Source: Planctomycetaceae bacterium
GTDB lineage: Bacteria > Planctomycetota > Planctomycetia > Pirellulales > Lacipirellulaceae
DNA: 64,000 nt
Reading direction: 5' to 3'
Assembly (NCBI GenBank): GCA_002702655.1
Contig: PABB01000011.1
Location: forward strand, 62,001 to 126,000
Both the position numbers and the translations under genes were made by a program. This document shows, one piece after another, positions 9,209-19,030 of this stretch. Numbering within the stretch: position 1 is the first letter of the stretch; each line of letters opens with the position of its first letter. The notes beneath the pieces were generated by a model. It worked only from the letters and a program-made list of their open reading frames with translations, did no database searches and was not told where the DNA came from.

Positions 9209-10435
9209 TCAGCCGCCATCGTCTGCTGAAGGCGCCTCGTCGAATTCCGCCAGCAGATCTTGCTCGAGCGCCGCAGCCGCCAAACGGTCCAGTTCCGCTT
9301 CCATCTCCCGCTGACCGGCCAGCCAGTCGATCTCGATGCTCACCGCCGCCAGCGGCACGCCGCCCAGTCGGTCGGTGCGCAGCTTGACCAGGTCTTTTCG
9401 CGTGCAGAGCACCCGCTGGGCGCCCGAGGCCTGCACCCACGCCGCCAGTTGGTCGACATCGCCACGCGCGTAGTCGTGATGGTCGGGAAACTCGCGCACG
9501 TCGAGCACTTCTCCTGCCAAGCTGTCCAGCGTGTGGCAAAAACCTGCCGGATTGCCGATGCCGCAGAACGCGACGACCCGCTCGCCCGCGATGGCGTCCA
9601 GCGGACTCGCTTGCCCGCGGGCGTCCAGCAGCGCGGCCGGACGATGCTGCACCTCGCCCCACAACGCCGTGGGGGCCAACGCGGCGACGCGCTTGTGAAT
9701 TGCGGCCCGCTCGTGCGGAGCGAGCATGTCCGCGCGGCTGAGAATCACCGCGCTGGCCCGCCGCAGTCCCGCAACCGGCTCCCGCAGCGTCCCCGCCGGC
9801 AGCAACCGGTCGAAGCCAAACGGCTCGCTGGCATCTAGCAGCACGATGTCGAAATCCCGCGCGAGCCGCCGGTGCTGTAGCCCGTCGTCGAGCAGTAAAA
9901 GCTGCGCCGCGAGTTCCTCGACCGCCACGGCCGCCGACGCCGCGCGATCGGCGTTCTGCAGGTGCGGCACGTCGGGCAGCGCCAATTCCAACTCACGGGC
10001 TTCGTCGTTGCGGCCGTCTTCGCCGGCGCGGTAGCCGCGACTGAGGATCGTGACCCGCACGCCGCGCTCGCGTAGGCGGCGGGCAAACCACTCGACCAGC
10101 GGCGTCTTGCCGGTGCCGCCCACGGTCAGGTTGCCGATGCTCGCCACCGGGACGCCGGGGTCGAAAATCTCTCGCTTCCCGCGGTCAAATTGCCGATTCC
10201 GCATCCGCACGGCCCAACCGTACGGCACGCTCGCCACGCGGAGCGCACCGCGCAGCAAGCTCGCCCCGATGCCGCGGCGGCGACCACTGACGAGTTCGCG
10301 AAACTGGCTGGGATTGATGGACACGCGGGCGTGGTCGAGGGGGACTGTCCAGGGCGAATGCGGGTCGCACCGCGGCGGCACAGGGGCCAACCAACCGGTG
10401 CGACCGTGATTCTGGGCAAAACGGGTCGGTTTCAC
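9209..10435 (-). CDS. lpxK: Tetraacyldisaccharide 4'-kinase
   Basis: Phosphorylates the lipid A disaccharide at the inner face of the cytoplasmic membrane. The Walker A variant [18 protein letters not shown] and the downstream [24 protein letters not shown] and PLPAG-equivalent [11 protein letters not shown] motifs are those of LpxK. Presence of lpxK supports a planctomycete outer membrane with lipid A. The frame begins at GTG 10435 (408 residues); a GTG at 10324 giving 371 residues fits the usual length better but has no good ribosome site. The gene ends 8 bp from the convergent BON-like gene. Confidence 0.9.
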   Translation of the reverse strand: MKPTRFAQNHGRTGWLAPVPPRCDPHSPWTVPLDHARVSINPSQFRELVSGRRRGIGASLLRGALRVASVPYGWAVRMRNRQFDRGKREIFDPGVPVASIGNLTVGGTGKTPLVEWFARRLRERGVRVTILSRGYRAGEDGRNDEARELELALPDVPHLQNADRAASAAVAVEELAAQLLLLDDGLQHRRLARDFDIVLLDASEPFGFDRLLPAGTLREPVAGLRRASAVILSRADMLAPHERAAIHKRVAALAPTALWGEVQHRPAALLDARGQASPLDAIAGERVVAFCGIGNPAGFCHTLDSLAGEVLDVREFPDHHDYARGDVDQLAAWVQASGAQRVLCTRKDLVKLRTDRLGGVPLAAVSIEIDWLAGQREMEAELDRLAAAALEQDLLAEFDEAPSADDGG

Positions 10436-10493
10436 TAGTCCGGCGCCCAGAACGCCCGGGGAAGAAACCGATCATCCCCCCAGGCCGAGGCCG

Positions 10494-10499
10494 TATAAT
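10494..10499 (+). promoter_or_regulatory. Possible -10 box upstream of the DUF4175-like gene
   Basis: TATAAT lies 149 bp before the ATG of the large membrane protein, in the spacer divergent from lpxK. A hairpin (ggagttc ... gaactcc) follows within about 30 bp. No clear -35 is seen. Confidence 0.3.
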
Positions 10500-10647
10500 G
10501 AGGGGAGTTCGCCGCGGGGGGCGGGGAACTCCGCAGCCGCCGCTGTCGTCGAAACTGCAGGGGCTCCCCAACGATTGCGCTCCCTCTGCAACTCAAACCT
10601 CCTGAGTACGCACCTCCCGCTGATTGGCGAGAGCCGACAGCTTCCGA

Positions 10648-13600
10648 ATGTCCACCGTCGCCCCCAAACCGCCGCCGCCCCCCGCCCCGCCCCGTGCGAC
10701 GGCGGCCCATCGGCAATTCATCGACGAGCAGATTGCCCACACGCGGCGCAGCCTGCAGTGGACCGACTTTGCCACCGGCGCCATCGGCCTGGTCACCGGT
10801 CTGTTGGCGTTCCTGTTGGCCGCGGCGCTACTGGACCATTGGGTCTTCCGCGGCGGGCTGAGCATCCCCGTGCGCGGCGGGTTGTTCGCGCTGCTGGTCG
10901 CGGGGGCCGCCGTCTACGGTTGGCGGACGCTGGCGCCGTTAGTTCGACCAATCAATCCCGCCTATGCCGCGCAAACGATCGAACGACACGCCCCCTCGCT
11001 CAAGAACAGCCTGCTGAATTTGCTGATGTTCCGCAGCGGCCGGCAGCGGATGCCGACCAAGGTGTACGACGCCATCGAACAGCAAGCGGCCGAGCGGCTG
11101 GCGCTGTCGGACGTCGACGATGCGGTCGACAAGTCGACGGCTCTGCGACGCGGCTACGTGCTGCTGGGCGTCGCCGTGTTGTGCGCCGCCTACGCGCTGC
11201 TATCGCCCAAGAATCTGGCGACCTCGGCCTCGCGCGTGCTGCTTCCCTGGGCTGACATCGCGGCCCCCAGTCGCGTGCAAGTCACCGACGTCACGCCCGG
11301 CGACGGCGAAACCGCTCGCGGCGATGTGGCCAAGATCTCGGCCCTTGTTGCGGGGCTGCACGACGACGAATCGGTCACGCTGCGGTATCGCGATCGGGCC
11401 GAAGGCCGCGGCGACAACCGCACTTGGCAATCGATCACGCTGCACCCGACCGGCGATCCTGACACGCTCGGCCGGCAACGCTTCGACGGACAGCTGCCGC
11501 CGCCGGGCGCTCGCGGCGCCAGTTTGGGTTTGCAGCAGCCGGTGGAGTATTGGATCGAAGCGGGCGACGGCCGCACGCGACGGTTCCGGCTCGATTTGTT
11601 CGCCAAGCCGACGATCGTGGTGCAGCGGGTGCGCTACGAACCGCCGTCGTACACGGGGCTCCCCAGCAGCGAGGCGGTCAACACGGGCGACGTCGAGGGG
11701 CTGGAAGGCACGCGCGTCACGGTCTCGGCCCTGGCCAACCGACCGATCCGCTCCGCTCACATCGACTTCGACGCCGACGGCACGCGCGACGTCATCATGC
11801 AAATCGACGGCGACCGGGCGACCGCGACATTCACGCTCGCACTGCGCGACGATCGCCGCACGCCCTGGCACAAGAGCTACGTGCTGCGATTCACCGACGA
11901 CGGCGATCGCACCAACAGCGATCCGGCGCGGTATCGAATCTCCGTCGCGCCCGACTACGCCCCCGAAGTGCAGATCACGGCGCCGGAGGAGGCGGAGAAG
12001 GTCGTTGCAGTGAATGAGGCGGTCAGCATTTCCGTCGATGCGCGTGATCCTGATTTTGCCCTGGCGACGGTGCGGCTCGACGGCGAGGTCAAAGGACGCC
12101 CTGTTGATATCGGCAGCCTGCTAGCCGGCCGGCACGAAGGGCGGTTCCAAGCCACGCTGCAATTCACGCCGGCCGAAGCGCGGTTGCAACCCGGGCAAGT
12201 CTTGGAGTACTGGGCCGTGGCCGAGGACAACCGCCGCCCGCAGGCCAACGCGGCGACGTCCGAGCGGCGCCGACTGCGGATCGCTGCGCCCCAGCAGCAG
12301 CCGCAGGATAATCCGCGCCCGCAAGATCAGCCGGGGCAAGAGGACGAGAACCCGCAAGGCGGCAACGAGGGCGGAGCGCAGCAAGACTCCGGCGAGGGCA
12401 GCGGGCAAGGCGCCGGCCAGAATCAAGCCAACGGCCAGGGCGGCGACAACAAGGCCGAGTCAGGCGAATCGGGGGCCGAAGGCAACCAGAACCAGCCCGG
12501 CGGCGAGCAACAATCGGGCGAGAACGACCAACAAGAGGGCGAGGGGGGCGCCGAGGGCGGCATCCCGGGCGCGGGAGGCGGCGGCGATACGTCCGAGGCG
12601 GGCGAGCAGGACCCCAACGCCACAGGCGGCCAAAGCGGCTCAGGCGAAAGCGAGGGCGACCCATCGCAAAACCAATCGCCCAGCGGCAACGGCGATTCAC
12701 AGAGCAACAACAACGACGCCAGCGAAGGGACGTCGGAATCTGGCGGCGCCGGCAATGGCGGCCAACCCGGCGACGACTCCGCTCAACCGGGGCAGAACCA
12801 ACCCGGCAACCAGGGCGCCGGCGGCGAGGGGCAGCCGAGCGAGCCCGTCTCGGCCAATGGCGACGACGACGGCACAGCGTTCGATCGCATCGCCGAACAT
12901 TTCGCCAATCAGGATCAACAGAACCCATCCGGCGGCCAGCAAAAAGGCGGCGAATCGACCGGCGCCAACAGCGACACGAATAACACTGAGGGCGGCCCCG
13001 ACAACGGCGCCCAATCGGGCGACCAGCCGAATGCCCAGCAGAACAACGGCGACAATCGGGGGTCCGGACAACCGAACAACGCGGTGCAGGCCAACCCCTC
13101 GCCCAACGGCCAAGCCAACGACGACCCTGGGCAGCAACAACCGGCTGGCGGGCAGTCCGGCCAAGGCCGGCCCAAGCCCGGCGAGAACACGCCCGGCGAG
13201 GGGCCGCAGAATCCGCCCGATGACACCACGTCCTCCACGCCCAGCGGCCAGGACAACGAGCACTTCGCCGACGAGAATGCCGGCCGCGGCAACCCGGAGC
13301 AACAGTCCGAGAGCGATCCGGCAGGCGTGGTCAACAATCCAAATCAGGGCGAGGGGGGCAGCGGTTCCTCAGCGGGCGAAGCCCAGGCGCCTCACGACGC
13401 GGATCGACGCCCCAACCAACACGACAAGCACGACGCCGACGGCTCGAACAACGAGCGGCGGTCCGAAGAAGCCACCCAAGGCGGCCTGAGCAAGGAAGAA
13501 TCTGACACGACCGGCGGACCGGCCGGCGAAGAGTCGGGCGGCGGCTCCGAAGGCGCCGGGCAACGGGCCAACAGCGAAGGTCGCGGCGCCCCGGGCGAGA

Positions 13601-14472
13601 ACACGGCCGCCGAAGAAGGCGCCGGCGCGGCCGACGAGCACGGCATGGGCGAAACCGGTTCGCAGGCCGGCAGCGACCAACTGACCGACGGGCAGACCGG
13701 GCAATCAAGCCAAGACCAACCCGGCGCGGGGAGCGAGTCGCGCGAATCCGGCGACCCCGGCAGCCAAACCGGCGGTCCCGACGATCAGGGCGACGCCGGC
13801 GAGGGCGGCCAAAATCCAACCGAATCCGACGCCCAACAACAACCCGGCTCCCCGGAAGGCCAGCAACCGTCTGATCCCAGCGGCCAGCGGCCCGAGGCTC
13901 AGCCCGACGGCCCCCAGCAGCAGCCCCAGCAAAACGAGGCGGGCGAACAATCGCCGCAGTCATCGGAGCAAGGCGGCAGCCAACCGGGATCGGCCGGCGC
14001 GGCACAGCAGCCAGGGGGCGCGTCTGGCAGTTCCGGCGGCGCCCCGCCCCCCGGCGGCGAAGGCTTGGGCGGCGACGAAGCCAACCTGCAGTACGCCCAG
14101 CAACAGACGGACCTCATCCTGAACCGCCTCGACGAGCAACTCGCCCAGAACAAGGTCGACGAAAAGCTGCTCGACAAGCTTGGTTGGTCGGCCGACGATC
14201 TGCAGCGGTTCGTCAATCGTTGGAAGGCGCTCAAAGAGCAAGCCCAGGCGCCGGGCCAGGAGGGCATCGACGCGGAGGTCGAACTCGACGACGCGCTACG
14301 CAGCTTGGGCCTGCGACCGGGCGGCGCCCAACGGATTCGCGGCGGGGCAGCGGCCGACGATCTGGGCGATTTGAACGACGCCTATCGAGAGCGGGCGCCG
14401 CGCGCGTACCAGGAGCGCGTGCGGGCGTACGTCCGAGGCGCCGCGGCGGCCGGCGACAGCGCGGACGACTGA
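10648..14472 (+). CDS. Giant DUF4175-like membrane protein with long disordered region
   Basis: 1274 residues. A proline-rich start is followed by membrane helices near residues 40-60, 70-90 and 155-175, then a periplasmic-type beta-rich region (about 175-545) with repeated Ig-like strands (VSISVDARDPDFALATVRL, LEYWAVAEDNRRPQA). Residues about 547-1145 are a Gly/Gln/Asn/Glu/Ser-rich, almost Lys- and aromatic-free stretch. A charged 130-residue C-terminal domain (ILNRLDEQLAQNKVDEKLLDKLG) ends it. The plan matches proteins annotated DUF4175, whose role is unknown. ATG 10648 is preferred to the upstream TTG 10624. Function not assigned. Confidence 0.75.
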   Translation: MSTVAPKPPPPPAPPRATAAHRQFIDEQIAHTRRSLQWTDFATGAIGLVTGLLAFLLAAALLDHWVFRGGLSIPVRGGLFALLVAGAAVYGWRTLAPLVRPINPAYAAQTIERHAPSLKNSLLNLLMFRSGRQRMPTKVYDAIEQQAAERLALSDVDDAVDKSTALRRGYVLLGVAVLCAAYALLSPKNLATSASRVLLPWADIAAPSRVQVTDVTPGDGETARGDVAKISALVAGLHDDESVTLRYRDRAEGRGDNRTWQSITLHPTGDPDTLGRQRFDGQLPPPGARGASLGLQQPVEYWIEAGDGRTRRFRLDLFAKPTIVVQRVRYEPPSYTGLPSSEAVNTGDVEGLEGTRVTVSALANRPIRSAHIDFDADGTRDVIMQIDGDRATATFTLALRDDRRTPWHKSYVLRFTDDGDRTNSDPARYRISVAPDYAPEVQITAPEEAEKVVAVNEAVSISVDARDPDFALATVRLDGEVKGRPVDIGSLLAGRHEGRFQATLQFTPAEARLQPGQVLEYWAVAEDNRRPQANAATSERRRLRIAAPQQQPQDNPRPQDQPGQEDENPQGGNEGGAQQDSGEGSGQGAGQNQANGQGGDNKAESGESGAEGNQNQPGGEQQSGENDQQEGEGGAEGGIPGAGGGGDTSEAGEQDPNATGGQSGSGESEGDPSQNQSPSGNGDSQSNNNDASEGTSESGGAGNGGQPGDDSAQPGQNQPGNQGAGGEGQPSEPVSANGDDDGTAFDRIAEHFANQDQQNPSGGQQKGGESTGANSDTNNTEGGPDNGAQSGDQPNAQQNNGDNRGSGQPNNAVQANPSPNGQANDDPGQQQPAGGQSGQGRPKPGENTPGEGPQNPPDDTTSSTPSGQDNEHFADENAGRGNPEQQSESDPAGVVNNPNQGEGGSGSSAGEAQAPHDADRRPNQHDKHDADGSNNERRSEEATQGGLSKEESDTTGGPAGEESGGGSEGAGQRANSEGRGAPGENTAAEEGAGAADEHGMGETGSQAGSDQLTDGQTGQSSQDQPGAGSESRESGDPGSQTGGPDDQGDAGEGGQNPTESDAQQQPGSPEGQQPSDPSGQRPEAQPDGPQQQPQQNEAGEQSPQSSEQGGSQPGSAGAAQQPGGASGSSGGAPPPGGEGLGGDEANLQYAQQQTDLILNRLDEQLAQNKVDEKLLDKLGWSADDLQRFVNRWKALKEQAQAPGQEGIDAEVELDDALRSLGLRPGGAQRIRGGAAADDLGDLNDAYRERAPRAYQERVRAYVRGAAAAGDSADD

Positions 14473-14569
14473 TGCGACAAGTGACTCCCGCTGGGCAACC
14501 TGCTACTCTGGTGGGCGTCCCAGCGCGGTCCGCAAGCGGGCCGGCTCAATCCGGGGAGTGCAACATTCG

Positions 14570-16177
14570 ATGGCTTTTGTTCCGCCGCGGTATCTGATTC
14601 CGTTTCATCCCAAGTGGATTCCCCACCACTTCGTCGACGTGATGATTATCGGCGGGGGCATCGCGGGGCTGCGGGCGGCGATGGCCATCGACCCGTCGCT
14701 CACCACGCTCATTGTGACGAAGGACCGGCTGCAGGAGTCCAACAGCAGCTACGCCCAGGGCGGCATCGCGGGCGTACTGTCGCCGGAGGATTGTTTTGAA
14801 GACCACGTCGACGACACGCTGACCGCCGGCGCTGGGCTGTGCGACCGCGAGGTGGTCGAGATGGTCGTCCGCGAAGCGCCCGAGCGCATCCGCGAACTGA
14901 TCGCCTGGGGCACGACGTTCGACGCCGATGACGGCGAGTTGGTGTTGGGGCGCGAGGGGGGCCACAGCCACCACCGCGTGGCTCACGCCCTGGGCGACGC
15001 CACGGGTAAAGAGATCATGCGCGCCATGATCAAACAGGCCCAGGACGTGCTGAAGGCCCAAATCTGGCAGGACACGTTCACCATCGACCTGCTCACCCAC
15101 GAGGGCGTCTGCCGCGGCGCGCTGGTGTGGAATCCCCGCCACGGCAAGACGTTCGTCTGGGCCAAGCAGACAATCCTCTGCACCGGCGGCGCAGGGCAGG
15201 TCTACCGCGAAACGACCAACCCGCTGGTCGCCACCGGCGACGGCCACGCCGCCGCGTATCGCGCGGGGGCGGAACTGGCCGACATGGAATTCATGCAGTT
15301 CCATCCCACTGTGCTGTATATCGCCGGCAGCAGCCGCAGCTTGATCACCGAAGCGATGCGCGGCGAGGGCGCGCTATTGGTCGACTGCAACGGCCATCGG
15401 TTTATGCCCGAGTACGACGATCGGGCTGAACTGGCGCCCCGCGACGTGGTCAGTCAGGCGATCGACCAGCAGATCACCCGCACCCGGCATCCGTGCGTGT
15501 ACCTGGACCTCAGCCACCTCGATGCCGAGTGGGTCCGCGGGCGGTTCCCCGGCATCACGAAGCGCTGTCGCGAGTTTGGCATCAACCTGCCCGAAGATCG
15601 CATTCCCGTGCGTCCCGGCGCCCACTACATGATCGGCGGCGTGCGGGTCGACGAGCAGGGTCGCACCACGCTGCCCGGCCTGTGGGGCGCGGGCGAAGCG
15701 ACTAGCAGCGGCCTGCATGGCGCCAACCGCCTGGCCTCGAACAGTCTGTTGGAAGGACTGGTGTACGGAGCCCGTGCGGGAGAGGGCGCGGCCGCGGCGG
15801 CGCGATTGATGCCCGACTCCTTCACCGCGGTCCCGCTGGAGAATCCGGCGGTCGAGCCGCTGAGCGAGTGGCTCGACTTGCAGGACGTGCGCAACTCGCT
15901 GAAGAGCCTCATGTGGCGCGCCGCGGGCGTGCGCCGCGACGGCCCCGAGTTGGCTTCAGCGCTCGACTCGGTGGAAAAATGGTCGCGGTACGCGCTCACC
16001 CAACAGCTCTCCGACCCGCGCGGGTGGGAGTTGCAGAACATGCTGACTGTGGCGGGGGTGATGCTGGTTGCGGCGCTGCGCCGCGAGGAATCGCGCGGCG
16101 TGCATCTGCGCAGCGACTTCCCCGAGACAAACGACCGCCAGTGGGGCCAACGACTGGGCGTCAGCCGCACGAGTTAG
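14570..16177 (+). CDS. nadB: L-aspartate oxidase
   Basis: First step of de novo NAD synthesis, L-aspartate to iminosuccinate with FAD. The 535 residues show the FAD dinucleotide fold [47 protein letters not shown], the FMQFHPT substrate region, EAMRGEGALLVD, the catalytic-Arg neighbourhood RPGAHYMIGGVRVD and GLWGAGEATSSGLHGANRLASNSLLEGLVYG. The N-terminus is about 25 residues longer than E. coli NadB. ATG 14570 lies 12 bp after GGGGAG; a GTG at 14558 abuts that site and is less likely. No nadA or nadC is adjacent. Confidence 0.95.
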   Translation: MAFVPPRYLIPFHPKWIPHHFVDVMIIGGGIAGLRAAMAIDPSLTTLIVTKDRLQESNSSYAQGGIAGVLSPEDCFEDHVDDTLTAGAGLCDREVVEMVVREAPERIRELIAWGTTFDADDGELVLGREGGHSHHRVAHALGDATGKEIMRAMIKQAQDVLKAQIWQDTFTIDLLTHEGVCRGALVWNPRHGKTFVWAKQTILCTGGAGQVYRETTNPLVATGDGHAAAYRAGAELADMEFMQFHPTVLYIAGSSRSLITEAMRGEGALLVDCNGHRFMPEYDDRAELAPRDVVSQAIDQQITRTRHPCVYLDLSHLDAEWVRGRFPGITKRCREFGINLPEDRIPVRPGAHYMIGGVRVDEQGRTTLPGLWGAGEATSSGLHGANRLASNSLLEGLVYGARAGEGAAAAARLMPDSFTAVPLENPAVEPLSEWLDLQDVRNSLKSLMWRAAGVRRDGPELASALDSVEKWSRYALTQQLSDPRGWELQNMLTVAGVMLVAALRREESRGVHLRSDFPETNDRQWGQRLGVSRTS

Positions 16178-16187
16178 CCGCCACTGG

Positions 16188-17561
16188 CTACGGTTGCTCG
16201 CGAATTTCCGGCGTGGGGGGGATCTGCTCGATCAGTTCGCTCTGGCCATCGGCCGACTTGAGCAGCGTGAAGCCGTCATACAACTCGCCGGTGGCCAGGC
16301 GGGCTTCGTAGCTGATCCGCTCGGACGACACGTGGATGATCTGAAACAGTTGCACGCCCGACGCGTTGCGACTCACGTCCCACGCCTCAGCGAGGGGGTA
16401 CTGTTTCGGGCCGCTAACGCTGACCACGTACACCGTGTTGCTTTCCTGGCGGCGGACGCCTTCGGCCACGTTCTTCGGGCCGCCAAGAGCGCTGCGGGCG
16501 TAGGCGTGATCGTGTCCCTGCAGCACCAGGTCGACGCCCCCTTCCTCCAGCACCGCTTGCCACTGCTCGCGCAGCTCGGCGTTGTCGCGCTCTTTGGCGG
16601 CCGAGTAGATCGGGTGGTGGAACGTGACAATCGTCCACTTCGGCCGCTCGGGATCGTCCAGCAGCGACTTCAACCAGTGCCGCTGCTGCTGGAGCCGCTC
16701 GTTTGAGTTGAGCGAGATGATCCGCGTGCCCTGGTAATCGAACCAGTAGGCCGTTTCCTCCAGCCCGGGCGGTCCATTCAGCGGGAAGGCGAATTGCGGC
16801 CGCCAGTGGTCGTCGACATGCGCGCCGCCGCCGTACTCGTGGTTGCCCGGCGTCGCGACCGAGGGAATCGTGCCGTTGATCCAACCGCCGGCGCCGAACC
16901 ACTCGCCCCATTCCGCGTCGCTGTTGCGCGAGTTGATCAGGTCGCCCGCATGCAGCATGAACGCCGCCCGCGGCGCTCGCAGGTTCGCTTCGCGAATCAC
17001 GCGCGACCACAGCGACCGGATCGCGTTCTGCGCGTCGCCGAAGTAAATGAACGTAAACGGCTTGGCCTCGGCCGCGGCGGTGCGGAATTGCAGCCACTCG
17101 CTCCAGAACTGGCCGTTGCCGACGCGGTATGCGTACATCGTGTCCGGCCGCAGGCCTTCCAGATGCGCGGTATGCATGCGGCTTGGCCCGCGATCGCTCG
17201 CGAAATCGGCGGATGTGCCCTCCACCGTACAACAGATGGGCACATTGCCGTGTTCAAGATTGCCGACAATGTCCGCTGCGGGGACAAACTCGACGGTCGA
17301 CTTCTCGACCGTGTCGTCGGTCCGCCAGGTGACGTCGATCGACGTGGCCGGATCGCCGCTCCAGGTGAGCACGACCCGATCGGGCGCCGGCGTGGGCTGC
17401 TGCAACATGTGCATCTCGAACGCCGGCGCATCCTGCTCGTGGCCTTCGTGGGCCGCTGCCGAGCCTAATCGCAGCGCCAAGCAACAGCCGGCGATGGCTG
17501 CCGCACCCGTCCATTTCGTCATTTTCAATTGTTTGTCTGTCACGGTCGCCTGCAAGCTCAT
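16188..17561 (-). CDS. Secreted purple-acid-phosphatase-like metallophosphoesterase
   Basis: 457 residues. After a signal peptide (hydrophobic core AAAIAGCCLALRLGSAAA, residues 19-36) comes a fibronectin-like domain (DRVVLTWSGDPATSIDVTWRT) typical of purple acid phosphatases. The metallophosphoesterase core follows with every metal-ligand block: YFGDAQ, HAGDLIN, TPGNHEYGGG, TFHHPIYS and LQGHDHAYARS. It should cleave phosphate esters in the periplasm with a di-metal centre. The gene is convergent with nadB (10-bp gap). The His-rich HEGHEQD at the mature N-terminus may help metal loading; that is inference. Confidence 0.9.
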   Translation of the reverse strand: MSLQATVTDKQLKMTKWTGAAAIAGCCLALRLGSAAAHEGHEQDAPAFEMHMLQQPTPAPDRVVLTWSGDPATSIDVTWRTDDTVEKSTVEFVPAADIVGNLEHGNVPICCTVEGTSADFASDRGPSRMHTAHLEGLRPDTMYAYRVGNGQFWSEWLQFRTAAAEAKPFTFIYFGDAQNAIRSLWSRVIREANLRAPRAAFMLHAGDLINSRNSDAEWGEWFGAGGWINGTIPSVATPGNHEYGGGAHVDDHWRPQFAFPLNGPPGLEETAYWFDYQGTRIISLNSNERLQQQRHWLKSLLDDPERPKWTIVTFHHPIYSAAKERDNAELREQWQAVLEEGGVDLVLQGHDHAYARSALGGPKNVAEGVRRQESNTVYVVSVSGPKQYPLAEAWDVSRNASGVQLFQIIHVSSERISYEARLATGELYDGFTLLKSADGQSELIEQIPPTPEIREQP

Positions 17562-17852
17562 GGTCGCGTGGGGCCTTCTTCTCGAAGCCTGGCTTCTCGA
17601 TACCTGGACGCTGGCGGCACATCCTCCAGCAAAACGAAACCACCATTATGCCTGGAATCAGCCGGCGTGCTGAATTCCCTCGCCAGGATTCTGGCCACGT
17701 GCCATTCGCCGGCAGCGCCCCCCCCAATTCGGGCGGCCGGCGATGCCAAGTCGGCCGCCGCCTTACTTTCGCCGAACCGCCCGCGCAGAACCGGCGCCGC
17801 GGCGGGCCGTCGCCCCGCAAGACGACCGCCGCACTCGCGTTTTCCCTGTTTT

Positions 17853-17904
17853 TTGACAGTCGCGCGAACCGGAGCCCGCCGCGGGGCGTAGCGGCGGGTA
17901 TAGA
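17853..17904 (+). promoter_or_regulatory. Palindrome and -10-like box upstream of the ABC operon
   Basis: In the 557-bp spacer before the ABC ATPase, TTGACA (17853-17858) is followed by a palindrome cccgccgc / gcggcggg (17875-17882 / 17891-17898) around ggggcgta and then TATAGA (17899-17904). The 40-bp gap is too long for a sigma70 pair, so TTGACA may be fortuitous. The rest of the spacer shows no gene. Confidence 0.3.
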
Positions 17905-18118
17905 CACTCGCCAGCCGCAAAGTTAGGCTGCTTGGTTCCGTTTGCCCCACCGGAGCATTCGGCACGGAGTGTCCTGAATCTGGCTGAATACAAGCACTGA
18001 GACGCTCCGGCGGGGCTGCCCCCAGCGGGCCGCGAATCTGGCGGCCGCAGCAGCCGAACCCGAGGCCGCGAGCCCGGGCCGCATGCAGCGAGCCGCTTCA
18101 CAGCAGGGAGTTTTGCGT

Positions 18119-18895
18119 ATGTCGACCGAGGCCGCCCAGACGCCCGCCGCCCCCGCGGCCGAGGCGTCGACGCCGATGATCGAAGCGATCGGTCTGTCCA
18201 AGTTCTACGGCGATTTCGCCGCCTGCCGCGACGTGAGCTTCGCCATCAACAAGGGCGAAGTGGCCGCCTTTCTGGGGCCCAACGGCGCTGGCAAGAGCAC
18301 CACGATGAAGTTGCTCACGGGGTACCTGGCCCCCAGTTCGGGCCAAGCCCGGATCGCGGGCTGCAACATGGGCAGCGAGCGACTGCTGGCCGCCGAGCGG
18401 CTCGGCTACCTGCCGGAAAACGGCCCGCTGTACCCCGACATGTCGCCCCGCAGCCTGCTGACGTTCTTCGGCAACGCGCGGGGCATCACGGGACGGGAAC
18501 TCGACGAACGGCTCGACGCCGTCATCAACACGTGCCACCTGGAAGCGGTGATCGGCAAGCCGATCGGCAAGCTCTCCAAGGGTTACCGCCAACGCGTCGG
18601 CATGGCCCAGGCGCTACTGCACAATCCTGACGTTCTGATTCTCGACGAGCCGACCGCGGGACTTGACCCCAACCAGATTCGCGAAGTGCGCCGCATGATT
18701 CGCGAACTGGGCGAAACGAAGACCATTCTGCTGTCGACGCACATCCTGCAAGAGGTCGAAGCGATGTGCAACCGCGTTGTGTTCATCAACGAAGGCCGCC
18801 TGGTCTTCGACGGCACGCCCGCCGACCTGGCCGCCCAGGATCACGACCTGGATAAGCGATTCCACGAACTCACCGGCCGCACGGAACTGAACTAA
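18119..18895 (+). CDS. ABC transporter ATP-binding protein, GldA-like
   Basis: 258 residues with Walker A GPNGAGKST, the Q-loop-region segment GYLPENGPLYPDMS, the signature LSKGYRQRV, Walker B VLILDEPTAGLDP and the His-switch LSTHILQEV. The signature LSKGY and the PENGPLY segment are typical of ABC-2 / GldA-type exporters. With the following permease-GldG fusion and DUF4340 gene it forms the module related to the Gld transporter of gliding bacteroidetes. AGGGAG precedes ATG 18119. A palindromic repeat separates it from the permease. Confidence 0.9.
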   Translation: MSTEAAQTPAAPAAEASTPMIEAIGLSKFYGDFAACRDVSFAINKGEVAAFLGPNGAGKSTTMKLLTGYLAPSSGQARIAGCNMGSERLLAAERLGYLPENGPLYPDMSPRSLLTFFGNARGITGRELDERLDAVINTCHLEAVIGKPIGKLSKGYRQRVGMAQALLHNPDVLILDEPTAGLDPNQIREVRRMIRELGETKTILLSTHILQEVEAMCNRVVFINEGRLVFDGTPADLAAQDHDLDKRFHELTGRTELN

Positions 18896-18928
18896 CCAGC
18901 TTTCGGCCGACAGATCACGCATACATTT

Positions 18929-19001
18929 CACCGCGGAGGACGCAGAGAGCGCAGAGACGGTTAACTTGTTCTTCTCAGCGATCTCAGCGTCCTCCGCGGT
19001 G
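18929..19001. repeat. Inverted repeat inside the ABC operon
   Basis: Arms caccgcggaggacg (18929-18942) and its exact inverse (18988-19001) bracket 45 bp that contain further 'gcagag/ctcagcg' words. It occupies most of the 135-bp gap between the ATPase and permease genes. It resembles the element at 191-275 in word content. Confidence 0.7.
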
Positions 19002-19030
19002 ACAAAACCACACTGCTTTACCTGACGACT

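Noticed and set aside
12164-14005. Several long Arg- and Leu-rich frames antisense to the disordered block
   Set aside because: They mirror the low-complexity Gly/Gln/Asn codons of the real gene and have no ribosome sites.
12300-14050. Tandem repeats or a CRISPR-like array in the repetitive DNA
   Set aside because: No constant repeat with unique spacers; it is biased coding sequence in one open frame. No CRISPR array was seen elsewhere.
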